Shown here: positions 24,087 to 31,300 of the stretch, one piece after another
Layout: each line of letters begins with the position of its first letter
How positions within the stretch are numbered: position 1 is the stretch's first letter
Assembly (NCBI GenBank): GCA_016178055.1
Contig: JACOUC010000039.1
Span: forward strand, 1-49,953
DNA: 49,953 bases
Direction: 5' to 3'
Source: Chlamydiota bacterium
GTDB taxonomy: Bacteria > Auribacterota > JACPWU01
Notes under the pieces: generated by a model
Database searches by the model: none
Seen by the model: the letters and a program-made list of their open reading frames with translations, nothing else
Told to the model about the DNA's origin: nothing
Made by a program: the position numbers and the translations under genes

Positions 24087-24496
24087 TTTTTATTGACACC
24101 AGTGCTTTTCTCCCTCGTTTCACAAGTCGCGATCAGTATCACGCATTATCCTCAAAATACTGGTCTTTGCTCGAAAACTCCGATGAAAGCCATTTCACCA
24201 GCAATTTTGTTCTTGACGAAATGTTTACCCTACTGGCTCGTCGAACAGGATATTGCTTTGCTGCTGAAAGAGCGAAAAATCTATATTCCTCAAAAAGATT
24301 GATCATCCTTCGCCCAGACGAGGAAGACGAGTTAAACGCGATCGTACTCTTTGAAAAATACGCCGATCAGAAAGTCAGCTTTACGGATTGCATTTCATTT
24401 GTCCTCATGAAAAGGAGAAACATTCAAAAGGTATTTACGTTTGATAAACATTTTAAAAGAGCTGGATTCGAAATAGTCCCATCCATTGAATTGTAA
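24083..24496 (+). CDS. PIN-domain toxin (VapC-like ribonuclease)
   Basis: A 137-residue PIN nuclease starting at GTG 24083. Acidic active-site residues are visible: IFIDTSAFLPRF (Asp5), VLDEMFTLLARR (Glu), SFTDCISFVLM (Asp) and FTFDKHFKRAGFEIVP (Asp). VapC toxins cut tRNA or rRNA when the antitoxin is lost. It is translationally coupled to the antitoxin gene and ends ten bases before the convergent cyclase gene. Confidence 0.88.
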   Translation: MIFIDTSAFLPRFTSRDQYHALSSKYWSLLENSDESHFTSNFVLDEMFTLLARRTGYCFAAERAKNLYSSKRLIILRPDEEDELNAIVLFEKYADQKVSFTDCISFVLMKRRNIQKVFTFDKHFKRAGFEIVPSIEL

Positions 24497-24505
24497 TCCA
24501 TCCCA

Positions 24506-26458
24506 TCATTTAGCAGTAAAAACAATTTCCCCTTTCCATTCTTGAGCGGGCGGGTGAACACGATGAAATTTAATTTGTTCAAGATAAAGTTCACAGGATT
24601 TCTTCAGAAGAGTATTTTTGAGATAAAGTTTTTCGAATAATTTAGAGGCCTCATCCCAATCTTGATTTTTAAATTTTTGAAGGGCGCTCATCCATGAAGT
24701 TTCGATGCTTTTAGGAAGAGGTTCATGAAGCAAAGTATAAAGAGGGACACATTCTTTTTTCCCAACGACTTGAACCGATCCTAACTCGAGATGGGCGATC
24801 GATTTTGATTGAGTAAGGACGGCATCGGTGATCAAAATTTGAGTCCCAAAATATTTATTAAGGCCTTCGACGCGGGAGGCCAGATTGACGCAGTCTCCAA
24901 TGGCGGTAAAGTCAAACCTTCGCTTGGAGCCCAGATTCCCAACGACCATCGGTCCTGTATGAATGCCGATGCGGGTTTTAAGGGGAGGGAATCGGCCTGA
25001 AGCGTTAAATTTTTTGATCTCTTCTTGAATGGCAAGGGCCGTCTCACAAGCCCATTGAGCATGTTGATCGGTCTTAATCGGAGCTCCCCAAAGGGCAAAC
25101 ACCGCATCCCCAATGAATTTAATTAAAGTTCCTTTTTTCTCAAAAATGGCGTCCATCACCTCAGTAAAATAGGCGTTGAGCAGGGTGGCCACATTTTCTG
25201 GAGTCATCCCTTCTGCCTTTTCTGTGAAGCCTTCAATGTCTGTGAAGAGAGCTGTTGCAACCACCTTTTCTCCCCCAAGCCTCAAAGCTTGCGGATGATG
25301 GGCGACCTCACGAGCCATTTCTGGGGAGAGGTAGAATTCAAAGGCTCGTTGGAGCTGCCTTTTTTTACGGCGGGTGATGACATAATAGTAAAGGGTGCTG
25401 ACCAGAAAATTAAAGGGAAGAATCATCACGTTTAGAACGGCCCCTGGCAGAAAAACCTCTTTCAAAAAGCTCATGTAGGCTGCCAAAACCCAAAGGGTTT
25501 CAGCCCCTAGAAGAATCCAGATTCCTCTCTGGGGTTTGAATCGAAAGAGAAGAAGACTTAACATAAAGGTCCAGACCGCTAAAAAGAGGGCCTCCAGATT
25601 GAAGGGGCTTTGAGAAATCCAATCTTGACGAATGAGATTTTCCGCTGCGGTTGCATGGATTTCGACACCGAACATACGCCCTTCTTTTGAAAAAGGGGTT
25701 AAGTAGGCATCTTTTTGGGCCGGGCCCAATTCTGTCCGTAAAGAGAGTCCCACAAAAACAATTTTGTCGCGGAAGGTTTCTGGAGGGAGAGGATGTTCTT
25801 GTTCGAGGGCTTGATAATAGGAATAGGTGGGAAGGGTCCGAGGAGGGCCATAATAATTAATGAGATCATTCTCATCGGGTAGGTGAGAAATTTTATCCCC
25901 CACGGCTACTTCGGCCAGTGTAGAAAAATTTGATGTGAGTTCCGATCGTTTCACCCAAAATCTTCGAATATATCCCTCTTCTTCGGGGAGTCCGACCAGA
26001 GCTGTTTGAGTATGTTTCCGAAAATCTTTCAAAGGAAGAACGAGCCCTTCCTTATGATAAGACCCCTCTTCGATCACACCATAATCCGCTCCCAGAACCG
26101 TGGGTATGAGGTGAAAGGCCATGGCCAATTTCTGATCGACTTCGGGATCGAGACTTTCCCCTAAAAATAAAACATCAAAAACAACACGTTTCGCTCCGGC
26201 CTCACTCAATCTCTTTAAGAGTTCAGCATGTTTGATCCTTGGCCAGGCCTGAGTTGGAGAAAGACCCAGAGTGCCATAACTATCTTCATCCATGGCAACA
26301 ACCACGACATTTCCCGGGGATGGGACGAGCCCTCGGAGATGAAACCAAAGATCCAAAAATTTCATTTCAAGCGAGTGACCCCAGGGGGATAAATAAAGGG
26401 CCGTGTGTAAAGCGCCAACAAATGCCGCAATTGAAATAAGAAGAACAAGACGTTTCAT
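24506..26458 (-). CDS. Adenylate/guanylate cyclase with CHASE2 sensor domain
   Basis: A 650-residue membrane protein. One N-terminal helix is followed by a periplasmic CHASE2 domain (about 30-290: VVVAMDEDSYGTLGLSPTQ, KRVVFDVLFLGES), three helices (about 290-370) and a class III cyclase domain (about 395-560) with ATALFTDIEGFT, FIGDAVFALWGAP and RIGIHTGPMVVGNLGS. Metal Asp residues are present. A C-terminal helical tail of about 70 residues follows. CHASE2 cyclases sense extracellular signals and make cAMP. The ATG overlaps the stop of the upstream AlbA_2 regulator gene, so both are made together. Confidence 0.92.
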   Translation of the reverse strand: MKRLVLLISIAAFVGALHTALYLSPWGHSLEMKFLDLWFHLRGLVPSPGNVVVVAMDEDSYGTLGLSPTQAWPRIKHAELLKRLSEAGAKRVVFDVLFLGESLDPEVDQKLAMAFHLIPTVLGADYGVIEEGSYHKEGLVLPLKDFRKHTQTALVGLPEEEGYIRRFWVKRSELTSNFSTLAEVAVGDKISHLPDENDLINYYGPPRTLPTYSYYQALEQEHPLPPETFRDKIVFVGLSLRTELGPAQKDAYLTPFSKEGRMFGVEIHATAAENLIRQDWISQSPFNLEALFLAVWTFMLSLLLFRFKPQRGIWILLGAETLWVLAAYMSFLKEVFLPGAVLNVMILPFNFLVSTLYYYVITRRKKRQLQRAFEFYLSPEMAREVAHHPQALRLGGEKVVATALFTDIEGFTEKAEGMTPENVATLLNAYFTEVMDAIFEKKGTLIKFIGDAVFALWGAPIKTDQHAQWACETALAIQEEIKKFNASGRFPPLKTRIGIHTGPMVVGNLGSKRRFDFTAIGDCVNLASRVEGLNKYFGTQILITDAVLTQSKSIAHLELGSVQVVGKKECVPLYTLLHEPLPKSIETSWMSALQKFKNQDWDEASKLFEKLYLKNTLLKKSCELYLEQIKFHRVHPPAQEWKGEIVFTAK

Positions 26459-27777
26459 ATAAAATATCTCGTGTTTTTACCCTTTCCTGTTTTCTGAATA
26501 AGATTTTTCAAGAGCAATGCCTTCAATTCACTCAGGATGGTATCAGACCCGACTCCCATGATTTGGGTGCAATCTGTCGTAGAGACCTTTCCTCTTTGGG
26601 TCAGGAAGGCATAGAGTTTTCTTTGGCGATCCGTGAGATCATCCTCTGTCAGGTTTTTAGGTCTGGCGATCAGTCGCAGTGAAAAGAAGTTTGTTGCTGA
26701 AATTTGGGCGGGCGGATTGTTGTTGCGTTTTAAGGCCTCCTGTATTCTGAGTATCCCTGTCCCGGCATTTTCAATGTAGCCTGCCCGTTGCATGAGATCC
26801 GCCAGCATGCGGTTTCGACGGGCAGCCTTCGAGCCAAGATCTTCCAAACTCAGTCCTCGAATGAATCCGCCGGGATTATCCAATTCCAAATGCCCGTCAT
26901 AAATATGAAGGTAGATGTGAGAGATGTCATAGAGATAATCCCGATGGATCAGGGCATTGATCACGGCTTCTCGAATGGCAACGGATGGATAGTCTTCCCA
27001 CTCTTCATGCCTAGGAGCGCCAGTGATCTTGATCTGCCGTGCATTGTAGCGTCCGAAAAAGGTGAGGGTTTCTTCCAATTGTTTTAAAATGTTTCCCTTG
27101 CATTCGTAACGATCGATAATATCGTAACGGGTTTGTCCTCGGTACTTGAGGCATGTGACGCTGGCCTCTGGAAAGAATTGTTGGGGATTTTTTGCAAAGA
27201 ATAAAAGGGCGGCGTTCGTCAATAAAATTTTCTTTTCTCGATGCGATGCAACCCCGATATTGACAAGGGCGTCTTTACTTTCGATGTTGGAAGGGTAGCC
27301 AGCCAGTTTTCTGTATTTTTCCCACTCGTCCTTGTCAAAATCTTTCTGGAAAATAAAGCGCTCATTGATGAGCTCATCAAAGTGTATCTTTCCTGCATGT
27401 TGTATGAGCTGAACAATTTCATCCCGTTTTAATTTTTGAGTATTGGGTCCAATCCTGAGGAAACATCCCTCTTTGCATTTGTAGGGTTTGTCTTTACCTT
27501 CGGGGATCTCGACCGTGATGACCTTGTCGTCTGCTTGAGAGATCTTGATCTCGATGGGAGGATCACAGTTTCTGGCGATATCAGTGATTTGACTTTTGAG
27601 TCTGTTGGTGAGGGCCGTGGGGTGAACCTCTCCCCGATCCGTGATTCCAACATAAAGCCTCCCTCCGCTTGCATTCGCAAACGCAACGAACTCAGGGGCC
27701 AAGAAAGAAAGTCCTTCCTTGAATTCAATCTTTTGGCCTTTGCCTTCTTTTAGGACAGAGGAAATGTCGAGCGGCAT
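26455..27777 (-). CDS. AlbA_2 (Schlafen-type) ATP-binding transcriptional regulator
   Basis: A 440-residue protein. The AlbA_2 domain spans about residues 10-130 (QKIEFKEGLSFLAPEFVAFANASGGRLYVGITDRGEV). A GHKL-like ATPase region follows (SVAIREAVINALIHRDY, GGFIRGLSLEDLGSKAARRN, IENAGTGILRIQEAL). A winged helix is at the end (LTDRQRKLYAFLTQRGKVSTTDCTQIMGVGSD). Such proteins are called divergent AAA-4/ATP-dependent DNA helicase RecG-like and are presumed regulators. A double palindrome upstream (27815-27853) is a likely operator. Pairing with the cyclase suggests a regulatory circuit. Confidence 0.88.
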   Translation of the reverse strand: MPLDISSVLKEGKGQKIEFKEGLSFLAPEFVAFANASGGRLYVGITDRGEVHPTALTNRLKSQITDIARNCDPPIEIKISQADDKVITVEIPEGKDKPYKCKEGCFLRIGPNTQKLKRDEIVQLIQHAGKIHFDELINERFIFQKDFDKDEWEKYRKLAGYPSNIESKDALVNIGVASHREKKILLTNAALLFFAKNPQQFFPEASVTCLKYRGQTRYDIIDRYECKGNILKQLEETLTFFGRYNARQIKITGAPRHEEWEDYPSVAIREAVINALIHRDYLYDISHIYLHIYDGHLELDNPGGFIRGLSLEDLGSKAARRNRMLADLMQRAGYIENAGTGILRIQEALKRNNNPPAQISATNFFSLRLIARPKNLTEDDLTDRQRKLYAFLTQRGKVSTTDCTQIMGVGSDTILSELKALLLKNLIQKTGKGKNTRYFI

Positions 27778-27814
27778 GTTAAAACCTTACCAGAACGATA
27801 CAACCATGTCAATA

Positions 27815-27853
27815 AATATTCGACGAATATTATACAAATATTCGTCGAATATT
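27815..27853. promoter_or_regulatory. Tandem palindromes, probable operator of the AlbA_2-cyclase operon
   Basis: AATATTCGACGAATATT (27815-27831) and AATATTCGTCGAATATT (27837-27853) are each near-perfect 17-base palindromes and exact reverse complements of each other, spaced by ATACA. They lie 38-76 bases upstream of the start of the AlbA_2 gene, where promoter elements should be. This is strong evidence for a dimeric repressor site, probably the gene's own product. Confidence 0.75.
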
Positions 27854-28118
27854 TTATTAATATTTTGTTCTTTGATGCGACCCATCGGGTTTTTATTAAT
27901 GGACATCACTACTGATCAGTTAATCATGCTTGCATCCATCGCAAATATCTTCCCCTTAAACCGACCTACATTAAGGAATTGCGGCTCTTCAGGCTATGTT
28001 TTAAATCTTCTAACCGGACAACAGTGATATCAATTTCAATGATCCTTCGAGATCATCATGTGCGATGAAAGAAAGGATTGGATGGCAACGATAAAAAAAT
28101 ACAAGCTAACCCATTACT
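27854..28118. other. Intergenic region without a supported gene
   Basis: Apart from the hairpin repeat at 28028-28067, no gene is supported. A plus-strand frame of about 50 codons, starting near 27876 (MRPIGFLLMDITTDQLIMLA) and stopping at 28027, has no ribosome site and no recognisable family. It may be a decayed fragment. Confidence 0.4.
28028..28067 (-). repeat. 40-base hairpin repeat, copy 1 (inverted)
   Basis: The reverse complement contains CATCGCACATGATGATCTCG followed by AAGGATCATTGAAATTGATA and matches the copy at 29081-29120 at 38 of 40 positions. The core ATGATCT-CGAA-GGATCAT is a seven-pair stem with a tetraloop. It lies just after the HemQ-like gene. Confidence 0.85.
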
Positions 28119-28862
28119 TCAAACTTCAAGTCTTACCGATGAGAATAAAACTTGCCCAACGAAGAAGGGTCCCATGGACTCAATGTATTTGGCCGTCTGC
28201 TGAGTTTTACGCATGTCTTGAACAAGCCGAGAAATGGAGTGAAGTTTGGACGAGATAATGCCAATCACAAATTCATTGTTATTCTGATCGAGTCCATGAC
28301 AGGCAAGACGAACATCATGCGCCAAATCAGCGGCCCCATAACTCATGCCCAGCTTCGCATGTTCCATCAAAATTCCCCGCTGCTCCTCCTTGGAAAGAAG
28401 TTCAAATTCAGGTTTGCGCTTCAAAGGATACCAAACGGCCCAGGACAGGGCGGGATTTGAAAGATTACGACGCGGCTTAGCTAAAAGCCAATCTTCTAAA
28501 TTTTGTTCATGGCCGCTTGAGTAAGTCCGGCCCAACATCGTCAATTCTGGCCGGGGGCTAAGCTGAACGAAAGGATTTAAAAGAAGAAGAGGTCTCATCT
28601 TTTTTGTAAAGACATCCGGATCTTCACTCAAGACCAAAAGCCCAACTCCTTGAGGATCATTCACATCTAAATAAAGAACGCCTTCTAAACCAGAAGCTCG
28701 AAGGGGTTCAACAAGTGTGTTGACCTCTCGACAATCCGTGAAACATAAAAACTGCATAAAGAGTCGGCGATCGAGCGTTTGAGGGTTACCTTCTTTGGGA
28801 GCCCCTTCTTCTCTAAGTTCTGGAATTTCCACTCGAGGCTTTTGAGCCCCTTGAACATTCAT
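28119..28862 (-). CDS. Chlorite dismutase/HemQ family heme protein
   Basis: A protein of about 248 residues (ATG 28862; a longer TTG reading is less likely) with the family blocks LFMQFLCFTDCREV, RPELTMLGRTYSSGHEQNLEDW, WYPLKRKPEFELLSKEEQRG, ILMEHAKLGMSYGAADLAHDVRLACHGLD and the ending MRKTQQTAKYIESMGPFFVG. In HemQ (coproheme decarboxylase) the Tyr of the WYPxxR/K stretch and the His of MxHAKxG are the catalytic Tyr and the proximal ligand; both have counterparts here. Heme made this way would serve the oxidase. It could also be a related peroxidase-like heme protein. The gene is bracketed by inverted copies of the 40-base repeat. Confidence 0.82.
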   Translation of the reverse strand: MNVQGAQKPRVEIPELREEGAPKEGNPQTLDRRLFMQFLCFTDCREVNTLVEPLRASGLEGVLYLDVNDPQGVGLLVLSEDPDVFTKKMRPLLLLNPFVQLSPRPELTMLGRTYSSGHEQNLEDWLLAKPRRNLSNPALSWAVWYPLKRKPEFELLSKEEQRGILMEHAKLGMSYGAADLAHDVRLACHGLDQNNNEFVIGIISSKLHSISRLVQDMRKTQQTAKYIESMGPFFVGQVLFSSVRLEV

Positions 28863-28919
28863 GATCCGAGCAATGTAACATTCGATTAAAATAATGACAA
28901 TGGATTTTTCCAAATGTGT

Positions 28920-29080
28920 AAAGCCAATTTAGAAATGTCACCTTTTTTGTTTTTGTTGTTTTTAAAAGAATAAAAGAAGTCGTAGTCTAAGCTTGACCTC
29001 CTGTCCTTTTATTGACACAGTTTTCTATCTTAACAGGTGGTCCAGTTTTTGGGGTTAACTATAGGGAGACTCTGGACTTT
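28920..29080. other. Gene-free stretch with insertion-sequence-like end sequence
   Basis: No gene is seen. The sequence AGGTGGTCCAGTTTTTGGGG followed by TTAACTATAG, and TTATTGACACAGTTTTC nearby, resembles terminal sequences of insertion elements. It borders a transposase fragment, so it is probably an eroded IS end. Confidence 0.35.
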
Positions 29081-29120
29081 CATCGCACACGATGATCTCG
29101 AAAGATCATTGAAATTGATA
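29081..29120 (+). repeat. 40-base hairpin repeat, copy 2
   Basis: CATCGCACACGATGATCTCG followed by AAAGATCATTGAAATTGATA. The stem ATGATCT-CGAA-AGATCAT is perfect. It is the inverted partner of 28028-28067, about 1.0 kb away, and it truncates the transposase fragment that follows. Confidence 0.85.
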
Positions 29121-29230
29121 TTTCCAAAGACTGGCTCAACATTGTTCTTTCGCAACGCCATCCATCTCTTTCCTTCATCAGTCCCTAAGAATTCCATCAT
29201 CTTTGTCTTCAACCGCTCAACGTTGCTCAA
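29117..29230 (-). pseudogene. Transposase C-terminal fragment (IS1182-like)
   Basis: About 38 codons on the minus strand read [20 protein letters not shown] and then [12 protein letters not shown]. The KxxL...EGKxxxxxRKxxVEPVFGxIK pattern is typical of the end of IS1182-type DDE transposases. The frame then passes into the 40-base repeat and loses similarity, so only a remnant survives. Identification rests on one motif. Confidence 0.5.
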
Positions 29231-29259
29231 AATTAAAAATTTGTCCCCATTGCCTGAAA

Positions 29260-29396
29260 AATGATACTCTTCACGCAGGTTTTAGGTGCGTACCTTATGC
29301 CTTTACAGAGCAAGGCGTAACCATGCTTTCAAGTGTGTTGAACAGCGAGCAGGCCGTTCAGGTCAATATTGTGATCATGCGAGTTTTCATTAAATT
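29260..29396 (+). pseudogene. ORF6N-domain fragment
   Basis: The plus-strand frame reads [20 protein letters not shown], then [19 protein letters not shown]. This is the conserved core of ORF6N/KilA-N-associated phage-type DNA-binding proteins ([34 protein letters not shown]). The full protein would be about 170-300 residues, so both ends are missing. At its end the sequence switches to a histidine-kinase fragment. Confidence 0.65.
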
Positions 29397-29709
29397 GATT
29401 TGGAGCTTCTTCATCGCTTGGGAAATCAATTGGCGCTGGTTCTGGATTATAAGCGGCTGGAGGCTGGAATCCGGGAGCAGGAAATGAAACTTGTCAGAAC
29501 CATGGCAGGCGAGTTGAGCCATCAGATTAAAAATAGGTTGGGCTCGATTGGGACTGACCACCAGTAAAATGATTATAGAAGCCCATGGCGGAAAAATCGT
29601 TGTAGAAAGTCGGCCAGCCGAGGGAACAACAGTAAGTTTTATCCTGCCTGTAGAGAATCGAAAACTTCTAGAGGCTACGGCTACTTTAAGCCCTTTCAGG
29701 AGAAGATAA
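29397..29709 (+). pseudogene. Histidine kinase remnant with internal deletion
   Basis: In one frame (29397-29567) the sequence reads [20 protein letters not shown], then [20 protein letters not shown] and NRLGSIG. This is the end of a GAF domain followed by a HisKA H-box with the phospho-His. After a stop, another frame from 29569 reads MIIEAHGGKIVVESRPAEGT and TVSFILPVE, the last part of a HATPase domain. The ATP-binding N and G1 boxes are missing, so the gene has lost several hundred bases and is not functional as a kinase. Confidence 0.7.
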
Positions 29710-29775
29710 GGAAAAGAATTTTTTCAGCAGCCGAAAGATATTTTTGGAAGGGGTAATGCTAAAAATACAATAGGG

Positions 29776-29848
29776 TGGAGCTGAGGGGAATCGAACCCCT
29801 GACCCCGTCGTTGCGAACGACGTGCTCTACCAACTGAGCTACAGCCCC
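29776..29848 (-). tRNA. tRNA-Ala (CGC)
   Basis: A 73-nt cloverleaf on the minus strand: acceptor GGGGCTG/CAGCTCC including the G3:U70 pair that identifies alanine tRNA, D arm AGCTCAGTTGGTAGAGC, anticodon stem-loop CGTCG-TTCGCAA-CGACG (anticodon CGC, reading GCG) and T arm GGGGTTCGATTCCCC. CCA is not encoded. The pseudogene cluster ends next to it, a common integration landscape. Confidence 0.95.
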
Positions 29849-29957
29849 ATTAAAAAGTGAAATCCATTTTCGCCGTTTGTTGCGGGGAAATTTATTTTCA
29901 GCTTTGGGTTTTTAAAGCGACAGGATTCTATACTATTTAATGAACCCATATGAAGGG

Positions 29958-30134
29958 TTATTGTATTTTAGGGTCACAATCGCAAACATGGGAGACCAGG
30001 ACACAGTGGACACAGGAGCAAGTTGAGATGCACCCGCAAGGATCATGCACTTTGATAATGTCTTGAGATCCACAACTGAGGGAAGAGAAGGCCACCATAA
30101 GACCGCCCAAGACAATAAAAACAAATTTTGCCAA
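29958..30134 (-). CDS. Small cysteine-rich lipoprotein
   Basis: A peptide of about 58 residues. It starts at TTG 30134, with AGGAAGG seven bases upstream; a GTG at 30161 in frame is less well placed. The N-terminus AKFVFIVLGGLMVAFSSLSC is a signal sequence ending in a lipobox-like SLSC. The mature part has eight Cys in about 40 residues (DPCGCISTCSCVHCVLVSHVCDCDP), close to the density of metal-binding or disulphide-rich peptides. No family is recognised. A competing frame at 29933-30124 lacks such features. Confidence 0.55.
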   Translation of the reverse strand: MAKFVFIVLGGLMVAFSSLSCGSQDIIKVHDPCGCISTCSCVHCVLVSHVCDCDPKIQ

Positions 30135-30257
30135 ATTTCCCTTCCTTTCTACAAGCCTCACTCTATAAATGAATTATTTCACGAATGAATTCTATTTTCA
30201 ATATTTTATGAAAATAAACAATAAGCTTCGTAATTTTTATTTTTCACTCTTAAACGC

Positions 30258-30839
30258 TTAATTTTTTTTACCCAGTCGAGAATTCTTCCAGGGGATGTCC
30301 TCGAATCCCATTTTATGCTGGAGCCATCTGGCAAAGACAAACAAAAGATCGCTTAAACGGTTAAGATAGCGAATCGCGACAAGATCGACGGATTCCTTTT
30401 TTGAAAGTTGAATCGTCCTTCGCTCTGCCCTGCGGCAAATGCCTCGGGCCAGGTGAAGGCATCCTGAAAGGAGAGGGCCACCCGGAAGAATAAACTGTTT
30501 TAGGGGAGGAAGATCTCTTTCCATTTGATCGATGAGAAGTTCTAAATTTTTAACAGATTCTTCCGAAATCTGAGGGAGATTCCCTTGGGATTTTGGATTG
30601 GCGAGTTGACAGCCCAGATCAAAAAGTTCGCTTTGGATTTTTTTAAGAGATGTGTCAACAAAAACTTTTATTTTTTTCGAAATTTTCGAATTTTCAAGTA
30701 GGCCACAGGCCATTCCCATGGCCCCATTGAGTTCATCGACGGTTCCATAAGCTTCAATTCTCAAATCATCTTTCCAAACGCGGGCTCCTCCGATCAAGCC
30801 CGTTTTACCCTGATCTCCCGTTTGAGTGTATATTTTCAT
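30258..30839 (-). CDS. Cob(I)alamin adenosyltransferase, PduO type
   Basis: A 193-residue PduO-type ATP:cob(I)alamin adenosyltransferase, which makes adenosylcobalamin. It has the N-terminal TQTGDQGKTGLIGGARVWKDD with AYGTVDELNGAMGMA, and the C-terminal helix block HLARGICRRAERRTIQL followed by IRYLNRLSDLLFVFARW. Length is normal. The window also holds a B12-dependent MetH, which uses methylcobalamin, so the organism handles corrinoids, though the two genes are far apart. Confidence 0.93.
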   Translation of the reverse strand: MKIYTQTGDQGKTGLIGGARVWKDDLRIEAYGTVDELNGAMGMACGLLENSKISKKIKVFVDTSLKKIQSELFDLGCQLANPKSQGNLPQISEESVKNLELLIDQMERDLPPLKQFILPGGPLLSGCLHLARGICRRAERRTIQLSKKESVDLVAIRYLNRLSDLLFVFARWLQHKMGFEDIPWKNSRLGKKN

Positions 30840-30924
30840 ATTTCATATCGTATCTTGAAGAGGGAAGATCATCCACGAAAAAATTAGGGTGTACGATATT
30901 CCCAGTCCGAGGTACTATTCTGTC

Positions 30925-31224
30925 ATGTCCATTCAGCCGAAAGAGATTCAACATTTTCCTTCTGGAGAACTTGGGATCCTGTGGGAGGATGGGCACGAGA
31001 GCATTTATCGGGGGGAAACGCTCAGACGTATTTGCCCTTGTGCGATGTGCTCGCACGATCTTAAACGGGGAATGGGAATCCATCCCGGTCGTTTTACCAT
31101 TATAGGTGTGAGAAAAATAGGAGGCTACGCGATTGCGCTCACGTGGGCCGACGGACATGATACAGGGATTTATTCTTTTGATGCTTTAAGAAAAGCGTGT
31201 GAGTGTGAGAAATGTAGTAAGTAG
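30925..31224 (+). CDS. DUF971 domain protein
   Basis: A protein of 99 residues starting at ATG 30925. The DUF971/GBBH-like N-terminal domain is clear: LGILWEDGHESIYRGETLRRICPCAMC, IIGVRKIGGYAIALTWADGHDTGIYSFDALRKACECEKC. The domain binds zinc or iron through Cys and His in eukaryotic gamma-butyrobetaine hydroxylase and occurs alone in bacteria, often near iron-sulfur or Mrp-type proteins. It is divergent from the adenosyltransferase gene. Exact function is unknown. Confidence 0.85.
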   Translation: MSIQPKEIQHFPSGELGILWEDGHESIYRGETLRRICPCAMCSHDLKRGMGIHPGRFTIIGVRKIGGYAIALTWADGHDTGIYSFDALRKACECEKCSK

Positions 31225-31300
31225 TAACGGCCCATTAGGAAATTGATATCAAAAATCAAACATCAAAAATCAAAATTGTGGTAGAGATCCATAAAAAACT

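Noticed and set aside
27719-28027. Plus-strand frame in the gap upstream of the AlbA_2 gene
   Set aside because: It runs through the operator palindromes and starts inside the antisense gene. No similarity or ribosome site was seen.
29933-30124. Alternative 63-residue minus-strand frame overlapping the Cys-rich lipoprotein
   Set aside because: No signal sequence, motif or ribosome site. The overlapping frame with lipobox and eight Cys is more protein-like.
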